From Stenotrophomonas sp. PS02289 (GTDB lineage: Bacteria > Pseudomonadota > Gammaproteobacteria > Xanthomonadales > Xanthomonadaceae): a stretch of DNA of 34,931 nt. A program made the position numbers and the translations under genes. Under the pieces are notes generated by a model that was not told where the DNA came from, did not search any database, and was given only the letters and a program-made list of their open reading frames with translations. Positions 7,545 to 16,277 of this stretch are shown in pieces; position 1 is the first letter of the stretch, and every line of letters starts with the position of its first letter. The stretch lies in the NCBI RefSeq assembly GCF_029960115.1, contig NZ_JASCOZ010000031.1:1-34931 (forward strand), in the 5' to 3' direction.

Positions 7545-9736
7545 TGGGCCGACTCCCCTTGTGGTGAGACATGCCGCAATAGCCATTGAAGGTGCTCAAT
7601 CTGCCGGTTCAGGTAACCCGCCTGGACCGAGCCCTCTGCGGCCTGGCTCCTGGCGGCCTCCATAGACGTCTTGATCAGCGAGACCGACTTGTAATAGGCC
7701 GGAGATGTGAAGTGGAACGGGCAAGAGAAGCACAAGGCGGGCGAGGCGTGCTCATGATGTAGTCTCCCTCGTTCTCTACAGTTCCCTATAGATGATCGCC
7801 GCCGGGTCGAATGGCACTGTCCGAATGGCATGGGCCTCAGTACATGCTCATTTGACCTTAGCCGATCGGCGATCAGAGCAGCTGCATTATCTCCTTCCGT
7901 CAATGCGTCTACCATTTGTCGGTAGAGTGCCCGGACGAACTTCACAAATCCGCCCGCCGCGCCCGTGCCGGCCAGAATAGAGTGGATAGATTCCACAAGG
8001 ATTTCGTACGAAACGTCTTGAAGTTCGCGGCAGGGAAACGCAGATTTGTCTATTGGATGGAATAGCCGCCTCTCAACATCTGGGAAGAAGTAGCCAGTGT
8101 CCCCCGTGACGTAGTGGATTGTGTTTGAGATTGTGGTGTGGCGGAGGTGCTGTTGGAGACTGAGTAGATCTGACTGCTCAAACCTGTAGTAGTAAAGGAG
8201 TGCGAAGCATCGCCGCAGGCTATGCGGTGCCAAGTTGGCAACCGTGCAACGCTCTCCGGCGACCTCGAAAAAGCTGTTCAGGGTGCGCGTTCGTTTTGTG
8301 TCCGATGTGGGTGAGAAGTGCGGCCTCTTGCTGTCTGGAAGGCTCGACTCGCTTCTACGAGCTAGTGCGAAGATGCTCTCAGGCGTCTCGCTGACACTCT
8401 CTCCTTGGCCTAGGTGCGCTCTGAGGCTAAGCAGAGCTTGGTACGCGCGGACAGTAAGCGCGTTGACATAGAAATCCTCTCTGCAGAAGCGCGTCTTCTC
8501 TATGTAGAATGACATCTTAGCTATGAGCAAGTCTTCGTCCAGAACGATGAGCGAGTCTGTCCGCAATCCGGTCGTCGGATGACAGACCTCTCCAGACCGA
8601 CGTCCATTCATTGCGCAGATGATAATGAAGGCTGCGCCTTGTACTGCTGCAATTAGCTGGTCTACACATAGCTCCTCTGGGTTTCGTCCGTGTGATCCGG
8701 ACCAAAGCCATCGGACGATAGGCCGTGAGAGCAGAGTCTCGATCGCTTCTCTTGCGGAGCTGGTCTCCAGAGCGCGTTGGGCAACCCTCCGATGCCGCGA
8801 GCGACGGTTAGCTGTGAATGGTTCATTGAGGAGCTCGATTAGCAGCGGCAGAACTTCATCAATGACGAATGTCGCGGACTTCATCAATGATCCTGCGTCG
8901 GTCACAGTGAGAACACCAGTCTTTGCGGAACTACGTCTGGCGAGACGGCTTGCCATACGATTTGAGTTCCGGGAAATGCGAAAACTGGGTTTATCACAAT
9001 CCTCTTGGACTGAATGCCACTGATTAATGAATGCAATCGTGTTTCGTAGCACGTTTTTGCTTGGTGGAAGATAATTTCCGTCCGTTGATGCCCACTTTCG
9101 GCTGTATCGTGCGCCAACTATGTCCTGCAGCATCATGCGAACTTCCCTGGGCACAGGAACACCACCTCCCCAACCCAATCGGGGTCGCCAGTAGCCTTGA
9201 TTGATCGCATTGATGCAGCGTGCGCCGCCCTCAGAGTGAAAGTGAAACGCCAGTTCCGTGTCATCCTCGTTGAAAAGAGATGCCGCGCTTGTCCATCGCG
9301 ATACTATCCCCAGCGAGTGCGGCCACCCGAGCTCTGCAAAGCTCGCCATCATCTCACTGAGTTGATCTTGCGTCGCTCGGCTAAGCCTATCGGTGCCCTG
9401 GGGTGCTAGCCAGTCATAGACGTTTCTTAGTAGGTAGATCTGTCGCGTGATCGATCGCCTGTCTGGTATGAAGCTGCGGCGGCTGGAGATGACGTTCTGC
9501 GTGAAGCAGAGTGCGGCTCGACGGGCTGGCTCTTCGTTATACAGGGATGTGGCCGCCGCCGGGTCTCTGGCAGATCTAAAATGGATCTGGCTCAAATCTA
9601 AGGACCACAAATCTGCGCCTGATTGGTGCAAGAGCAGTGATCCTTGCAGACGCAGTTGACGTGCTTGGTCGAGATCATAGTCACTTGTCTCTTCACAAGA
9701 GGCTGGTGCGGAGCGGTTCGCTTTGGTGGAGTTCAT
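7541..9736 (-). CDS. Large tyrosine-recombinase-like protein with Cys-rich tail (left operon, gene 2)
   Basis: A 731-aa protein starting at ATG 9736, which overlaps the stop of the preceding gene as ATGA; a GTG two codons earlier (9742) is the alternative. The N-terminal 350 residues are not recognised. A recombinase catalytic domain follows with Arg379 (AMNGRRSGE), His505-x-x-Arg508 (APHSLRRCF), His533 (HLRHTT) and Tyr542 (TIHYVTG), so the active site looks intact. The last about 90 residues carry Cys and His ligands (FGQCHS, GNCRERG, CFSCPFHF), probably a zinc-binding module. It is much longer than a simple integrase and closest in layout to TnpB of Tn554-like elements. Counterpart in the right operon: 14475-16277. 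Confidence 0.83.
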   Translation of the reverse strand: MNSTKANRSAPASCEETSDYDLDQARQLRLQGSLLLHQSGADLWSLDLSQIHFRSARDPAAATSLYNEEPARRAALCFTQNVISSRRSFIPDRRSITRQIYLLRNVYDWLAPQGTDRLSRATQDQLSEMMASFAELGWPHSLGIVSRWTSAASLFNEDDTELAFHFHSEGGARCINAINQGYWRPRLGWGGGVPVPREVRMMLQDIVGARYSRKWASTDGNYLPPSKNVLRNTIAFINQWHSVQEDCDKPSFRISRNSNRMASRLARRSSAKTGVLTVTDAGSLMKSATFVIDEVLPLLIELLNEPFTANRRSRHRRVAQRALETSSAREAIETLLSRPIVRWLWSGSHGRNPEELCVDQLIAAVQGAAFIIICAMNGRRSGEVCHPTTGLRTDSLIVLDEDLLIAKMSFYIEKTRFCREDFYVNALTVRAYQALLSLRAHLGQGESVSETPESIFALARRSESSLPDSKRPHFSPTSDTKRTRTLNSFFEVAGERCTVANLAPHSLRRCFALLYYYRFEQSDLLSLQQHLRHTTISNTIHYVTGDTGYFFPDVERRLFHPIDKSAFPCRELQDVSYEILVESIHSILAGTGAAGGFVKFVRALYRQMVDALTEGDNAAALIADRLRSNEHVLRPMPFGQCHSTRRRSSIGNCRERGRLHHEHASPALCFSCPFHFTSPAYYKSVSLIKTSMEAARSQAAEGSVQAGYLNRQIEHLQWLLRHVSPQGESAQ

Positions 9737-11469
9737 TTCCACATCCCTTCGGGCAGAAGATCTGGACGCAGGTCTCGGATTGCTTCAAGCATGACGTGAA
9801 TATGCACGATCCGTGGCAGGTGGATATCCCAAAATCGGTCGGGTTGCTGATCTGCGAGTGCCTGCCAGCATTCTCTGTAAGAGTGGAGAGTTCTTAGCGC
9901 ATCTGCCACGGACTCTTTCGTAGGGCGAAGGGTATAGTTTTCACAGGTCGTCCCGATGTGGCATCCCATTCCGTCGCACGGGGTCATACCTCCTGCAAAG
10001 CGGCTTTTTGAAGAATCGCGGCAGTGTCCGCCGTCACCCGTGGAGAAGGTTTGTGGCGGAGGCTGATTGCTGGAGAGCAACTCCTTCTCAAGAAGATGCT
10101 GAAATCTGAGGATATTAGACTCGTTTAGCTTGAATATTACGGTGGATCGGAGGTAAGTATCGATGCTGGAGAAGGACTGGTGTCCTAGAATCAGACGTAC
10201 CTGATCTAGGTCTCGGTGCTTAACGTACGCAATGGAGACACGAAGGCTGCGGAGATCCTTCAGTCGAAAAGGAGTGAGATTGTGCCTATCTATGAATCTG
10301 CGCAGGAGATGCCCGTCTGCAACTATCTGCCGGGCATCTGGCTTGGAGCTCCAGCCAATCCAGAGACGATTCTCATTCGCCGGCACCATCTTTAGCTTCT
10401 TGGCCCAGTAAAGGTTGGATCGAAGTAGACCTATTGCATCTTGTGCTAGCTTGTCTTTGCGCGATATGGCAACCGCCGGCGTCTTGTCGTCTGTCTTTAG
10501 CTTGAACGACTGAAGCAAAAGACTTCCACCTGGCTCGCCGCCCAGATTGTCTATCGTCAGCGACGCGACGCTCTGGGGGTTCCAGCCAGTTCTGAGCGCG
10601 ACAAGTATGAATATCGCATGCAGCGTTTGGTTTGGGAGCCGGTACTGCGCAAGCAGCCAAGGTCGTGCGTTCTTGCTCGGTAATTGGTACCTTTTCCGCA
10701 AGGCCGGCAGCAGGTTGAGGGGCGGGTCTGGGAGCGGCTCGTTGTTCTCTACGCAGCCTACGAACTGCTCCAGCGCGTCCCTGTGAGCCTTGCGTAATCG
10801 CGGATTTTCTAGGTAGCCATCATGAGAGCTATCCTCACTGATGTCGTTGCACTTAACGCTGTTCAGCAGGGCGTGCTGATCTAGTAGCATCTGGCGATAT
10901 TCTTCTATTTCTGCTCGGCAAGCGTTTTCGATTTGATCGTGGACGTGGTCAAGCGCGGCTGCAGGGCTGAAGTCAGGCGTGAGGCCTTGCGCGGCTTGTT
11001 GTGGGATGAGATCAAGGAGCGGGGAGGGGCGCGCACGCGCGGTCCTCCTAAATCGCGGCAGGTTCTGTTCGGACCAAGCGAGAAATCTTCCATTGAGCAA
11101 GGGTGGGTTGCTGTTTGAAAGGCACGTTAGCAGTGCTCTGAAAAGCTGTTGCTTTGCGCTTAGGCTTATGTTTTTGCGATCCTCCAGGTCGTTGAAGGTC
11201 GAGCTAAGCAAGCGCAACAGTTGTTTGTCATCAAATACGTTGGGTTCGTAAGCTAGTAACCGCTTCGTATCCAGCGAAGCTGAGGCCAAGAGGCGACGCA
11301 ACTGGCTGATAGTTGTACTGGACATCTTGCGTCTGCGGGTTGACTTGGCCATCTCGCTCAACGACCGAGATATTAGGCTCGAGGGCGGCGACGCATAGAG
11401 AATGTGCGTCACGTATGTTCGCGTTGTTCCTAGATGACTCCTGTAGACATTGAACGAGTAAGTGGTCAC
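9733..11469 (-). CDS. Large recombinase-like protein with Asn at first catalytic Arg (left operon, gene 1)
   Basis: A 578-aa protein starting with GTG at 11469, preceded by AGGA six bases upstream. A recombinase fold is visible in residues about 270-445, but the first catalytic Arg is Asn297 (RTGWNPQSVASL) and the HxxR motif reads KDLR (Lys404...Arg407). His430 (ILGHQS) and Tyr439 (DTYL) are kept. The C-terminus has a cysteine cluster (CDGMGCHIGTTCENY, about 498-512). The same Arg-to-Asn change occurs in the right-operon counterpart (12850-14472), so it is a family trait and not decay. It probably binds DNA or partners without normal cleavage chemistry. It leads the operon and would be transcribed from the 97-bp space before the comM fragment. 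Confidence 0.82.
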   Translation of the reverse strand: MTTYSFNVYRSHLGTTRTYVTHILYASPPSSLISRSLSEMAKSTRRRKMSSTTISQLRRLLASASLDTKRLLAYEPNVFDDKQLLRLLSSTFNDLEDRKNISLSAKQQLFRALLTCLSNSNPPLLNGRFLAWSEQNLPRFRRTARARPSPLLDLIPQQAAQGLTPDFSPAAALDHVHDQIENACRAEIEEYRQMLLDQHALLNSVKCNDISEDSSHDGYLENPRLRKAHRDALEQFVGCVENNEPLPDPPLNLLPALRKRYQLPSKNARPWLLAQYRLPNQTLHAIFILVALRTGWNPQSVASLTIDNLGGEPGGSLLLQSFKLKTDDKTPAVAISRKDKLAQDAIGLLRSNLYWAKKLKMVPANENRLWIGWSSKPDARQIVADGHLLRRFIDRHNLTPFRLKDLRSLRVSIAYVKHRDLDQVRLILGHQSFSSIDTYLRSTVIFKLNESNILRFQHLLEKELLSSNQPPPQTFSTGDGGHCRDSSKSRFAGGMTPCDGMGCHIGTTCENYTLRPTKESVADALRTLHSYRECWQALADQQPDRFWDIHLPRIVHIHVMLEAIRDLRPDLLPEGMWK

Positions 11470-11566
11470 GTCTGATCCTATTCGGTTCGCGTTCCTGATA
11501 TCAATCGGTCTTTGGCCTATACAGCGGGAGCTTTTGCATCTGGAACATGTCTATATACTACTTTCG
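11470..11566 (-). promoter_or_regulatory. Leader of left operon and putative end of left element
   Basis: These 97 bp lie between the GTG of the left operon and the comM fragment. Read on the minus strand away from comM it starts CGAAAGTAGTATATAGACAT, an AT-rich stretch that could hold a -10 box and could also be the recombination end of the element. A similar motif (GTAG, then ACATGT) begins at the same 5-nt distance on the other side of comM (11691 onward). Promoter assignment is by elimination. Confidence 0.45.
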
Positions 11567-11690
11567 ATGGCGGCCACCAGCTGGAAGCGGGCAGGGAAGG
11601 CGTCAGTGCGCGCGGCACGCGCTACATTGACGTGGCCGGACTCCAGCGGCTCGCGCAGCACTTCCAGTGTGTGCCGGCTCCACTCCGGCA
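11567..11690 (-). pseudogene. comM: Isolated internal fragment of comM (Mg-chelatase-like AAA+ ATPase)
   Basis: On the minus strand, 41 codons in one open frame read PEWSRHTLEVLREPLESG...ARAARTDAFPARFQLVAA, which is the conserved block of ComM just after Walker B. In intact ComM this block is preceded by LFLDEL and followed by MNPCPCG; here both continuations are absent. Homology stops abruptly at CCGGCA on one side (11690) and at GCCGCCAT on the other (11567). No other comM sequence is seen in the window. ComM is a branch-migration helicase used in natural transformation and its gene is a known insertion hotspot for genomic islands (for example AbaR/Tn6022 in Acinetobacter). The fragment is exactly what separates the two recombinase operons. 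Confidence 0.85.
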
Positions 11691-11731
11691 TTAGGGTAGC
11701 ATGGTACATGTAAACCCCCGAGGAGTGCTCA
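11691..11731 (+). promoter_or_regulatory. Leader of right operon and putative end of right element
   Basis: Only 41 bp separate the comM fragment from the first ATG of the right operon. They contain TTAGG-GTAG-CATGGT-ACATGT (11691-11711), including the palindrome TACATGTA, and a strong ribosome binding site AGGAG six bases before ATG 11732. There is little room for a full promoter, so the -35 region may lie inside the comM fragment or be formed only when the element circularises (inference). Confidence 0.45.
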
Positions 11732-12853
11732 ATGCATCTGCTGCGGACTTCAGAGATCCCGCTTACCGAGCTGAACAAGCTCATTCCGGCTTCTGCGGCG
11801 CTTGAAGAGACTCCCCTCCCGAGACTCGAGCCCCGCTTCCCCCTTCTGGTTTCTGAAGAAGGGCAGCTTCATTGGGGGGCCTTTGCGTTTCTCCTGGACA
11901 CATTTCGAATCGACTCCACCCGTAGCAGGGAGAAGACGCTCTCCACTTACGCCGAAGGGCTGAAGAGCTGGCTGGAATTCGTCGAATGCAACGGAGGCGA
12001 CTGGACGAGGCCGACTGCATTGCTGCTCAGCGAGTACCGTCGCTTCTTGTCCACGGCACCGAATCGAAAGAGAAGACTAGCTAGCGAAACGATCAACCTA
12101 CGGACGACCACCGTTCGAGAGTTCTACAAGTTTCTGGAGCATTGGGACGGTGAGGGCCTGGCAGACTCAGGCGGGTCCTGGGAGACGGAGCCGATCAAAC
12201 AGTTCCTCGCTCGAACTAGTCGGCTGCGGCGGGCAAAGGCTTACAAGAGAAAAGTGCGTGCCATGAGTCCGGAGGAGACTTCGCTCATGGCGGCAACCCT
12301 GAAAATGCCTTACTCACTGATGTTCCTTTGGACTCTCGGGACGGGCGCTCGTCGCACCACCGTTGCAGATCTCGATCTCACACAGCTTCCAAAGAACGCA
12401 CTGAATGTCAACTACATCGAGACTCGGACGAAGGGCGGAAAAGTCATCAATCTGGTGGTGACCTCCCGCTTGGCACAACGAACACTCGATTACTGCCAGA
12501 CAAGTAGGAACAAGGCAGCTGCGAACTCCACTGAGAAAACAAGCCGGGTCTTTCTGAACTCGAGAGGCAGGCCGGTCACATCGAAGTCCTACTACCAAGC
12601 CTTCAGGCGAGCTGCGAAAGTGCTTGGCCTGAACGTGACACCGCACATGTCGCGACATACCTTCGCCGCGCATATGAAGAGTCGTCTCGAGGAGATGGAG
12701 AGGCGAGGTGCAAACATCAACTCGATCAAGGTCATTCAGCATCTTCTTGCGCACAACAGTGCAGAGACAACCGAGCTTTACTTGGCCTCCGTCAGCTCCA
12801 TAGATTCAGGCACGCTTAGGGCAATCCTTGAGACAGAGGAGGCATTGGGATGA
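11732..12853 (+). CDS. Canonical tyrosine recombinase (right operon, gene 1)
   Basis: A 373-aa site-specific recombinase. Residues about 45-140 form the SAM-like core-binding domain (TLSTYAEGLKSWLEFVE, TTTVREFYKFLEHW). The catalytic domain is complete: Arg207 (GTGARRTT), Lys237 (TKGGK), His305-x-x-Arg308 (PHMSRHTFAAH), His341 (LLAHNS) and nucleophile Tyr350 (TELYLAS). Size and motifs match TnpA of Tn554-like transposons. The start has a good AGGAG site, and the stop overlaps the next ATG (ATGA). This is probably the enzyme that does the cleavage in the right module. Counterpart in the left operon: 5947-7086, which is last rather than first. Confidence 0.9.
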   Translation: MHLLRTSEIPLTELNKLIPASAALEETPLPRLEPRFPLLVSEEGQLHWGAFAFLLDTFRIDSTRSREKTLSTYAEGLKSWLEFVECNGGDWTRPTALLLSEYRRFLSTAPNRKRRLASETINLRTTTVREFYKFLEHWDGEGLADSGGSWETEPIKQFLARTSRLRRAKAYKRKVRAMSPEETSLMAATLKMPYSLMFLWTLGTGARRTTVADLDLTQLPKNALNVNYIETRTKGGKVINLVVTSRLAQRTLDYCQTSRNKAAANSTEKTSRVFLNSRGRPVTSKSYYQAFRRAAKVLGLNVTPHMSRHTFAAHMKSRLEEMERRGANINSIKVIQHLLAHNSAETTELYLASVSSIDSGTLRAILETEEALG

Positions 12854-14472
12854 GTGGCGTCTCGGAGGCCGTCTTCGCCGGCGATGCGCCTGGCGACCCA
12901 GTCAACATCTATGACTTCTCCCGGCTAGGCCTTCCCCGCAAGCCCACTCACGCGTTGCTGAATGCCTTCACCGGCGTGACCTCTACTTACAGGGTGCAGA
13001 GTCGAAAGCAAGCATGGGGCTCAATCCGAAAGTTCGCAAACTTTCTGACCGAGCTGGACGGCGACCCGTGGAAGAATATGAGGTCCTCTACGATCTCGCA
13101 GAGATACGCGGAGTGGCTTAAGGCGAAGCTCTTGCTAAAGACTGGGGGAAGCCATTTTAACCTGCTTCGACAGATATATGCTTGGCTCGCCACTAACGAC
13201 ACCGAGAACTCGGTGACATGGATGAACATATACTTCCCCCGAGGTCAGTTCCAGAGGGAAGAGGAGTGTTCTCGAGAAAACATCCTTTCCGAAGAGGAGA
13301 TGCGTGGCATTCTCATCGCTTCAAAGAAGGGGATCGATGAGGTAAGGGCGCGTACAAGGGTGATGGCGTCATTGGCAAATGGAGCTGATGTGCAATGCCT
13401 TACAGCCAAGGATAGAGCTGACCTAGATGGCATGCGTCGAGGGATGGCCCAAGGCGTACTCGGAAAGATAAATCTCTGTGCGGCGGGCTTTACGCCATAC
13501 AGCGTAAAGTACCGGCCTCTAAAGAGGTACCTATTTCTAGAGATCTGCGACTACATCCCATACCTGCTGTACATAGCAATCGAAACGGGCGGGAATCCTG
13601 GGGGTTTGATGGCCTTATGCGTTGATTGCATCAGTGATCATGCCGTCGACCCATTAAAGAAAGAATTCACCTGGGATAAATTCAGGGCGACTGAGCAGAG
13701 CTCGGCTTCAGTCAGTACCGAAGGTGCGTACGCCATCCCAAAATTGATCGGCGAGGTAGTCGAATTCACTTCGGTACTTCGTATCGCTGCGGGTGCTCGT
13801 GCGGACACGGTCTTCCTTAGTTTGTGTCGTGGCAGCATAGGTCGCGTGTCGATTCAGTCATGGCACAACGAACTGGCGCTGTTCATAGACCGGCATGGCC
13901 TACCCGACTTCAATTTTGTTGACTTGAGGTTGTCCGGCGCGAGGCTCCTTGGGAATCGAGGCGAGAAGATTGAGCGAGTCCAATCCGAGCTTCAGCACAA
14001 GAATTCCAAGACCACCGGCCTCTATATTAGGTCGCCTGAGCGCAAGGGGGCCGCACAAGCGAAATTGTTGGGATTTATGGGGAAGGTAGTCCAGTCCGCA
14101 AAAGCGGTGGGCTTGCATCCAAGAAACTACGAGACTACCCAGGGTTACGACTGCACCGACGCGCTCTCAGGTGAAGCGCCCGCATCCAAGAAGGGTCAGA
14201 AGTGCCTGGATTTCCTTTACTGCGCCTTCTGCCCCAATAGCGTAGCTGTGCTGGATAGTCCGCGGCACGTTGCACGCATGATTGCTGCTCAACGGGAACT
14301 TGACGAAATCAAGAGACTGGCGGTGACCTCTCGTGACGTGGCTGCCAGGTACAAGCACGCGTACGAGAATTCGCACGAAATCCTGTCTGCGTTGCTTGGC
14401 AGGGTTACGAAAGTGGTTCTTCGTGAAGCAGAGAAGCTCTCCGTATCTGTCCCTGTTATTGGTCTGGAGTAG
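12850..14472 (+). CDS. Large recombinase-like protein with Asn at first catalytic Arg (right operon, gene 2)
   Basis: A 540-aa protein. Its recombinase-like region (about 235-395) shows TGGNPGG with Asn249 where the first catalytic Arg is expected, VDLR (residues 357-360) in place of HxxR, then His383 (LQHKNS) and Tyr392 (GLYIRS). The C-terminal 120 residues contain cysteines (YDCTD, QKCLDFLYCAFCPNS), a likely zinc site, and a helical tail. It shares the NP motif and the His-less DLR motif with the left-operon protein at 9733-11469. It overlaps the upstream gene by 4 bp and ends 2 bp before the next ATG. Probably a DNA-binding or structural partner in a recombinase complex; cleavage activity is doubtful. 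Confidence 0.82.
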   Translation: MSGVSEAVFAGDAPGDPVNIYDFSRLGLPRKPTHALLNAFTGVTSTYRVQSRKQAWGSIRKFANFLTELDGDPWKNMRSSTISQRYAEWLKAKLLLKTGGSHFNLLRQIYAWLATNDTENSVTWMNIYFPRGQFQREEECSRENILSEEEMRGILIASKKGIDEVRARTRVMASLANGADVQCLTAKDRADLDGMRRGMAQGVLGKINLCAAGFTPYSVKYRPLKRYLFLEICDYIPYLLYIAIETGGNPGGLMALCVDCISDHAVDPLKKEFTWDKFRATEQSSASVSTEGAYAIPKLIGEVVEFTSVLRIAAGARADTVFLSLCRGSIGRVSIQSWHNELALFIDRHGLPDFNFVDLRLSGARLLGNRGEKIERVQSELQHKNSKTTGLYIRSPERKGAAQAKLLGFMGKVVQSAKAVGLHPRNYETTQGYDCTDALSGEAPASKKGQKCLDFLYCAFCPNSVAVLDSPRHVARMIAAQRELDEIKRLAVTSRDVAARYKHAYENSHEILSALLGRVTKVVLREAEKLSVSVPVIGLE

Positions 14473-14474
14473 CC

Positions 14475-16277
14475 ATGAAATCCTTGCGCCAAGCCACGCC
14501 GCCGGTCAGCGAATTGTCTCTCGACGGTCTCGGTATCAACTTCGAGGATGATGAGTGGTTCCTCAGACGAAACGTTATCGACGGGATTGTGGAGACGCGA
14601 AGGCTCGATTTCTCGTGCATCCCTGATGGCTGGAAAGTGCCGATAAAGATCTATTTGGCACTTGCTATGCTTGGTAGGCTGGAACGATCGACACGCTATG
14701 CTCTTGTCCTCTACGAACGATTTATCGTCCTTAGAAGCTTTGCCGTTTGGTGTTATGAGGAAGGCGTGGATTCGCCAAGCGATCTGAGTCCCGAGCTCAT
14801 TTGCCCATGGACCGATGCTAGTCGCGCAGTCGGCCGTGTGGAGGCGGGTGCTACTCGGATGCGGGCCAAATTCATCTGTGTCGAGGATTTTCTACTCAAC
14901 GTGGGAGATGTGTCTGCAGTAGTGCGCGCAGAGATGGTCCGCGTAGGAAAAAGGATGTCGAAGGAGGCATCAGTTGCAGCTAAGAAAAGAAAGGTGGATG
15001 ACGACCTGAGTGAGCAGGAATGTCTCATGCTCTTGGCAGATGCAATCAAGCTAATAGAGGAAGATGGGCCCACAATAGAAGCCTTCATGGGTGAGGTAAT
15101 GGCGATAGAGGCTGGGAGGCTGTGCTCAGCAGGCCGAAGGATGAACTCCTTCTACATCGCTAAGCGATCTTTGCCCTTCAATGGTTTCAGGTCAAAAGCT
15201 CTAGCTAAGTTGGATCCAAGAGTTGGCTATGGCGAGCAAATAATGCTGAAGATCGCTGAGGGAGCGGCGATCTTCATTATATCTTTGCTCAGTTCCATGA
15301 GGCCATCCGAATCTCGTCGGCTCACGACTGCAAGCGTAAAGCCATCCAATGCGCTCGGTATGCCGGCGGGTGCAGAGACCTCCGATTTGATCGAAGGGGT
15401 TCTGAGCAAATCTGGTAGGCCGCATGAATGGGTCGCAGCGCCAGCAGTCTCTGACGCAATTGCATTCTTGGAGCGATTGGGGCGCCCGATTCGTGATCAT
15501 GTCGGGACCGCCGCGCTCTTCGTGCTGAATATGTATAGAGGACGCGGACCGGCTGAAGCTCGAGATGATCAGCGTGGTGCTAGAGTCGATGGCTATGTTG
15601 CACTCCGCAGGAGCATGAGAGCATTCGCTGAGGCTAGTATTCCTGGGCTTGATTCTGAGAAATTGAACTTTCGACCATTACGCCGATTCATGGCGCGCTT
15701 CATTGCGCGGCGCGACCGCTCGAGTTTGGGTGCTCTGGCATATCAGTACGGACACTTGGAAGCCAGGATCACTGACACCTACTATGTTGGTCTGGATCGT
15801 GATCTCTCAACTTTGCTTGAGGAGGAGAACGCAAATGAGGTAGTGAGCGCTATGGATGATTTGATTAGTGCTGAGCACGTCTATACGAACTTGCCTACAC
15901 CTGTTATCGCGGAAAGCATTTCACGGATGAACGGGGTCTTGGAGCGAGCATCGACAAATCTTGAAGTGATGAGGATGCTGGGTGCCGGTGTGGTACTCGG
16001 TCCTTGCGACTGGGGCTATTGCTTCTATCGCGAGGCGCGAAGTCGCTGTGACGGCGATGCGAATGGCCCAAATCCCGGCAAGCGCACTCCTTCCACATGT
16101 GCTGGTTGTCTCAACTTTACGGCTACAGCCAAGCACGCCCCTTGGTGGGAGTTGCGAAGGCAAGATCTGATCAGTTTCCTCAAGCTGAGGGGAATTCCCG
16201 AGCAGTCTCGTCGCATTGCTGAAGAGCGCCTGGCTTCGACGGAGCTGATCCTGAAGAAAATAGGGAGTAGCCTCTGA
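14475..16277 (+). CDS. Large tyrosine-recombinase-like protein with Cys-rich tail (right operon, gene 3)
   Basis: A 600-aa protein. The N-terminal 240 residues include a SAM-like region (YALVLYERFIVLRSFAVWCYEEG). The catalytic-type domain shows Arg276 (SSMRPSESRRL), Arg400-P-L-Arg403 where HxxR is usual (His replaced by Arg), His427 (YGHLEA) and Tyr436/437 (TDTYYVG). The tail carries C-x4-C, C and C-x2-C (GPCDWGYCFY, RSRCDG, TCAGCLNF), a probable zinc-binding module. It sits where TnpB sits in Tn554-like elements. Its stop overlaps the next ATG (TGATG). Counterpart in the left operon: 7541-9736. Confidence 0.83.
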   Translation: MKSLRQATPPVSELSLDGLGINFEDDEWFLRRNVIDGIVETRRLDFSCIPDGWKVPIKIYLALAMLGRLERSTRYALVLYERFIVLRSFAVWCYEEGVDSPSDLSPELICPWTDASRAVGRVEAGATRMRAKFICVEDFLLNVGDVSAVVRAEMVRVGKRMSKEASVAAKKRKVDDDLSEQECLMLLADAIKLIEEDGPTIEAFMGEVMAIEAGRLCSAGRRMNSFYIAKRSLPFNGFRSKALAKLDPRVGYGEQIMLKIAEGAAIFIISLLSSMRPSESRRLTTASVKPSNALGMPAGAETSDLIEGVLSKSGRPHEWVAAPAVSDAIAFLERLGRPIRDHVGTAALFVLNMYRGRGPAEARDDQRGARVDGYVALRRSMRAFAEASIPGLDSEKLNFRPLRRFMARFIARRDRSSLGALAYQYGHLEARITDTYYVGLDRDLSTLLEEENANEVVSAMDDLISAEHVYTNLPTPVIAESISRMNGVLERASTNLEVMRMLGAGVVLGPCDWGYCFYREARSRCDGDANGPNPGKRTPSTCAGCLNFTATAKHAPWWELRRQDLISFLKLRGIPEQSRRIAEERLASTELILKKIGSSL

